A stretch of 64,000 nucleotides of DNA from Erpobdella octoculata. Its lineage: Eukaryota; Annelida; Clitellata; Hirudinida; Erpobdellidae. This document shows positions 58,585 to 64,000 of this stretch, piece after piece (position 1 is the first letter of the stretch; the number at the start of each line of letters is the position of its first letter). The notes beneath the pieces were generated by a model that was not told where the DNA came from, ran no database searches, and saw only the letters and a program-made list of their open reading frames with translations. The DNA lies in NCBI GenBank assembly GCA_963978895.1, contig OZ022238.1:10164590-10228589 (forward strand). Direction: 5' to 3'. A program made the position numbers and the translations under genes.

Positions 58585-59830
58585 GCCGTAACCAGGAATT
58601 TGGAAGTGGGGAACCAAGAACCTTTTGGGGGCATTGTATACATTTTCTGTTTACATAAGCTGCAAATTCTAGCGCGTTGACCCTCAAAATGTGCTTCATG
58701 CAAAAAACACTTGAAAACAGGTTTAGCGATTGAAATTTGGATCTTATTCTACCACATTTAACTGCATTTGAAAATATTCTGAATCAACAACATGAGAACT
58801 TACCGAAGCATGTAAATAAAACAATTACACAGCTTTTAAAAATAATTATAATTTACACAAAAAACTTTATAAAAAAGACATCACATGGGTCATAATGTCA
58901 GAGAACAATACGGCGCGATATCTGGGCAAACTTTTTACAAAAGTGTTCAGATCTACTTATAGCTTAAAATCCTTCTCAAAAGCAAGTATTACCAGTTGAA
59001 ATTTACGCTCAAGGTCTATTGATTTGCGATAAGGCCGCAGAATCCGCATGAGAGTGAGGAAACTGATCTCGCACGTAGCAGTTAACACACCGATGGTGCA
59101 TGCTTCGGCATACAGCTGATACACATTTGGAAATGCGTCACGTTACTGCAGCATTGCATATGTTGCATTTTCCAACGATGAACTTGGCTGGAATTTGTTA
59201 CGGCACAGTCGCATTGCAAGCGAGGGCATCGTGGTCGAGCAAAAGAGCTGGCTGAGTGGTTCCAAGTCAAGCACTTCTTAACAATAAAGTTCTTAGGTGA
59301 TAGAACGATAGGGATTCAAGAGCTTGAAATAAAGCCATGATGGACTCGTCAATTCGTTGGTTCATTTCGAAATGGACAGAATCTTTGATGTTGTAGAAAT
59401 CACATCTCATGAGCTCGCGTAAAGTAACTTTAGAACCAATAACATGGTAATGACCCAAAGTGGAGTGGACCACAGAGCCGGTCAGCCAGGTGCTCTGAAC
59501 TCGTTTGCCCTTTACTGACACTACATGTTTATTCTCATTTGATGGAAAGCCAGCAGCATCTGCCATTCGATCAAAGACTTCTGCAGACCGCAAAGGCAAG
59601 AAAACTCTCTTTAGCTGTGGAGATCAGTTCCATAGCAAGAAATACATTGCACGAGCAACCTTGCAACAAAGCAGTGACTGGTGACAGCAAGCTCAGTATT
59701 TTGACAATGGCATTTGAAAAAAAAATCCGACACATCAGCCGGCTGAGTTGGAAGCAATTTCGAGGGTCTGCAAAAATGTTTCTCTGTTGTTTTTGACAAT
59801 CATTGCAGTTTTAGCCAGTCCATCTTTGAG
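58585..59830 (-). pseudogene. hAT element remnant (ZMYM1/TTF-type transposase), same family as 16747-17535
   Basis: The left end TAGGGCCGTAACCAGGAATT and following ~170 bp match the element at 16747. Minus-strand codons 59599-59267 (LRELMRCDFYNIKDSVHFEM, NQRIDESIMALFQALESLSF) and 59100-58960 (TIGVLTATCEISFLTLMRIL, RPYRKSIDLERKFQLVILAF) read as hAT transposase ending in the hATC-type CExSFxxLxRI block. Frameshifts are present and no right end was found. Confidence 0.7.
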
Positions 59831-59978
59831 CAAGTATTCGCTTTACTGTCTCCCCTCCATATGTGTTTACACAAAATTTTGGCGGAAAAACATACAATTG
59901 CTAACATAAGCTAAAAAAGTTTGTCATTTTTATCTCTGATTCCATAGCGTGCGCAACCACTAGATGGAGTTGGTGCAG

Positions 59979-60376
59979 CCCCGCAACTACGGGGGAGCGA
60001 GGAGGAAATCCCCTCTTATAAGGTCTTTCGCACCCCCTGGAAAATTTTAAGATATGTAGTTTTTTGAAACTTATACACCTGTTAACCGTTACACAAATAC
60101 ATAGCAGGATAAATCAGCCAAATTATAAGATAAGGCAGCGGATTTCGCCCCCCCCCCCTGAAAAATTCTAAGCTATGTATTTCATTGAACTTTATAAACC
60201 TGTAAACAGTTAAACAGGTACATAGCTGGATAAAACAACGTATTTCGCCCCCTCCCAAATTTCTAAGCTATTATGTACCCACTTTTTTGAACTTTATAAA
60301 CTTGTTAACCGTTATACAAGTTCATATGTGGATAAGGCAGCGAATTTCGCCTTCCTGAAAAATTCTAAGACATGTA
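59979..60376. repeat. hAT-type end followed by a tandem repeat
   Basis: CAGCCCCGCAACTACGGGGG at 59979 is hAT-end-like. Then about four copies of a 95-125 bp unit (gaaaaattctaagctatgta, ctttataaacctgtaaaccg, ggcagcgtatttcgcccc). The array resumes at 61522 after the insert. Confidence 0.6.
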
Positions 60377-61519
60377 GGGGAGACCGGGGCATGTTGAACC
60401 ACGGGGCATGTTGAACCAGATGGGTAAATTTGCTTATTTATAGAAATTTTTTTGTCAGAGTTTTATAGTTGGGACTAATAATATAAATACAAGTAGCTGT
60501 GTTGATTTGTGATGTTTATGTATGTTAATTTTAAAATAATCGCGATATAAGTGATTTTGCCGGTTTCGAGTAATTTTGAGTCGTTGACGTTATTGTTCTT
60601 TAAAACACAATTGCAAAGAAAGTGAGTAATTTTAAGATACATATTTTTGTTGTGTTTTTATCCAGTAACACAGTACGTGTTTTCTTTCTCGCTTCAGTAA
60701 CATGTTAATCAGCCTACAGTTAAAATACTAGGACCAATACGATTGGGGCATGTTGAACCATTTTGTTAGGGGCACGTTGAACCAACAATATTTTATCATG
60801 GTGATGATTTGACTTGTTATAATTGTTAGATATTTTATTAGATAATTTTAATAGAAATTTTTGTCAATTATTAGATATTTTTATCAGTTATTAGATTTTT
60901 TTATTAGCTTTTTTGTCTGGGTTTTTCTCAGGGTCATTGCGTGTTCTCACAATAACCTAATAACCTATAATAACCATTCTAAAACACACAAGTTGTTACA
61001 ATAATTACGTGAGCAGCATTAAGCAGCTTTAATTATTTAATCCATAGCGTTTCGTAACACAAGAACTTATTATTATTAATATTAATTATAATAATTACGC
61101 AACTTTTGTAATGAATTAGATGAACTTAAAAACCTCAAATACAACAAAACCAAAAAATTGCGAAATCCGAATTTTATTGGAGATATAAAGTAAAATAGAA
61201 GATTGAAGATAAATCAATTTGACTTAGATAACATTTGTACATTTGAAAATGTTTCATTAGAACAATAACTGCTTAGCAACAGCAGTTATAAAATATTGGT
61301 TCAACGTGCCCCGTTAACGGGGTAAGTTGAACCACATGACGGGCTTGCTAATATTTTCTTCTATGGTCAAGGAAAAATCTTAAAATTAAAAATAATTTTT
61401 GGTATACGTAATAAACATATTTGTTTATAATAATAACCTATTTCAAGATGTTTTACTGCAATAATAAATGTGTACTGAGTTAAGTTATAAAAATTGGTTC
61501 AACATGCCCCGGTCTCCCC
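60377..61519. mobile_element. GGGGAGACC-ended DNA transposon with GGGGCATGTTGAACC arrays, TA duplication
   Basis: 25-bp perfect terminal inverted repeats beginning GGGGAGACCGGGGCATGTTG. TA at 60375-60376 and 61520-61521. Neighbouring repeat units (aagctatgTAttt, aagatatgTAgtt) show the empty site. ggggcatgttgaacca-like units recur at 60396, 60746, 60770, 61298 and 61319. No transposase, so a non-autonomous copy. Confidence 0.85.
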
Positions 61520-61521
61520 TA

Positions 61522-62235
61522 CTTTTTGAATTTTATAAACCTGTTAATTTTAGCTAGATAAGGCAGCGTATTTCGCCCTCCCCCCTTTCTGAGAAATTCT
61601 AAGCTAATGAAGTTTTTGAACTTTATAAGCCTGTAAACCGTTATACAGGTACATAGCTGGCTAAAGCAGCGTATTTTGCTCCCTTAAAAAATCTTTGATA
61701 GGTACTTTTTACATGCTTTTATTAACTTTCACTTGTCCGGATGTCAATGGGATGTCCGCGAACGTTTAGAAGCTCGGAAGATCATTATAAAATTCACCTA
61801 CTTCAAAAAAATTTATAGTTGGAGTGTTGGGTATCCTAGGTATCTATCACCACACCAGCAATATAGTGTATTTTGTATCCAAAGTGGTTAAACGTATTAA
61901 CGCATCACCGCAAACATCTCAGCAAAACCATGTGGTGCAACTTGTTCTTAGGGCCCACCTATTTAAAAAAAAAATCTAAAATTTTTAAAGCCTTTTTTTA
62001 CTTTTTTTTTAAATCTGATGGCCAGAGTTGCTTTTAGTAAACCACTCACCATTTTAGGTTTGCCCAATAAACCATTATAGAGTTTAGTGGGCATAATAAT
62101 AAAAAAGACTCACTCCAACCTCAAAAACCCAAAATATCAGAATAGATGCTTGAAGTGTACCTATATAAAATTGCAGATTTTTTAAATTAAAAAACAAAAA
62201 AAAATTTATTCTGTAATGCAAATAAATATTTATTA
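61522..62235. other. Remainder of the tandem repeat, then unassigned sequence
   Basis: Repeat units to about 61690; from there no recognised feature. Confidence 0.4.
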
Positions 62236-62255
62236 TTTAAGATAAATATTTATTA

Positions 62256-63152
<897 letters not shown>

Positions 63153-63632
63153 TTTAAGATAAATATTTATTATTTTTATTTATGTACTTTTTATTATTTT
63201 TATTTATGTACTTTTTATTATTTTTATTTGTTTACTTTTTATTATTTTTATTTATGTACTTTTTATTATTTTTATTTGTGCACTTTTGTTGTTTTATTGT
63301 TATAAACCACCTCCCCTAAAACTAAAGCAACATTGACAAATTTTTAACGAAGGTGCCCAGGAATAAAGATGAATCTAATCTGCTCTAAAACTATCATTAA
63401 TATCCATTACAGTTCCAATCACCGTAACAAAGCAAGATTTTACTATACGGTGTAAAAAAACATTAGCAGGCATATATAAAACTTTTCCAGCCAATGAAAA
63501 GTACAAATCGTGGAAATAAAAAATTAAGTCATAAAAATAATAAACAATATGGGTGCTCCTGATACAACTTGGTTTTACATATAGGTACATTAAACATAAA
63601 ACATTTAAATTGTCTTTTCAAATCCCGATATA
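63153..63632. other. Tandem ttattatttttatttatgta repeat and AT-rich sequence
   Basis: About five ~24-27 bp units at 63163-63290; the rest is unassigned. Confidence 0.6.
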
Positions 63633-63634
63633 CA

Positions 63635-64000
63635 GTGGCGTCAATTGCGGAAGTTGCCCCCCCTAAGGTTTTAACCAAAAAAAATTGTTTTAGAAAATAA
63701 ATAGTTACAAAGTTTTTGGAGAAGATTTTGACGAAGTTTCTTGAAAAGTAGCCTCGAATACTCCCTTCCTGTCATCTACTCTTTTGTGAGAAAAGTGTTT
63801 TAAGTTTGGAATTTTTTAAGCAGATATCAAAGCTAGATGCATGATTTTGGGAACATGGAGCAGCGCCTTGCATTAGCAAATAGGCAGCATGCATTTTATA
63901 ATTTTAGTTTATTGATTTTCATTTAAAGACATTAAAATGTTTGTAAAGACAACTATTTTTTCACAATGTGTTTTTCTATTTCATCAGTGTAACCTAAAAA
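63635..64000. mobile_element. hAT-type left end, truncated by the window edge
   Basis: CAGTGGCGTCAATTGCGGAA followed by gttgccccccctaagg is a hAT-like terminal sequence and resembles the end at 3229. The right end would lie outside the window. Confidence 0.4.

Noticed and set aside
58430..58680. Cysteine-containing frame CNLHVCPFCEKLL as a zinc-finger gene
   Set aside because: Too short, and broken by a stop right after the motif. It runs into the hAT end at 58585; probably a decayed coding remnant.

Overview
This window is eukaryotic and animal-like. It is strongly AT-rich, has short GT-AG introns, long (AT)n microsatellites and dense transposable elements (TEs). Two host genes can be reconstructed. 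No bacterial features, CRISPR array, rRNA or intact tRNA gene was seen. The host looks like an invertebrate metazoan (for example a cnidarian or tunicate), but I cannot assign a phylum from sequence alone.

Host gene 1 (minus strand, 10354-13433) is a complete 14-exon nucleosome assembly protein 1 (NAP1) gene of 384 codons. Its exon phases join without a break and its C-terminus is the conserved prenylation-type CKQQ. Host gene 2 (plus strand, mapped exons 34364-57582, possible signal-peptide exon at 21267) encodes a type I membrane receptor. It has three Ig-like domains, a cassette-type stalk and two alternative transmembrane/tail modules. One tail is short, lacks tyrosine and has its own poly(A) signal. 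The other carries an ITIM-like VxYxxV and a YxN motif. All extracellular exons are phase 1-1. This organisation recalls invertebrate immune or allorecognition receptors and is the most interesting object in the window.

Layout. 1-9600: Helitron-like and hAT fragments, a ~167-bp satellite carrying a young short retroposon, and a LINE tail. 10225-13543: the NAP1 gene, with a Helitron-like insert in intron 3. 14432-20985: a run of hAT elements, five with perfect 8-bp target duplications (three of them inserted side by side), plus a foldback element. 21267-57662: the Ig receptor gene. Its introns hold two CR1-like LINEs, a Ty3-like LTR element nested in one of them (LTRs 2.2% apart, TSD CCCAT), Penelope-like inverted repeats with a hammerhead-ribozyme-like motif, a 4.7-kb hAT carrying nested elements, and a P element with a degenerate THAP domain. 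58585-64000: hAT remnants, a GGGGAGACC-ended element inserted into a tandem repeat, a tRNA-derived SINE inside a Helitron-like element, and more hAT ends.

The two host genes show no functional link: NAP1 is a histone chaperone and the receptor is a surface protein. Most other open frames are TE remnants or translated microsatellites.
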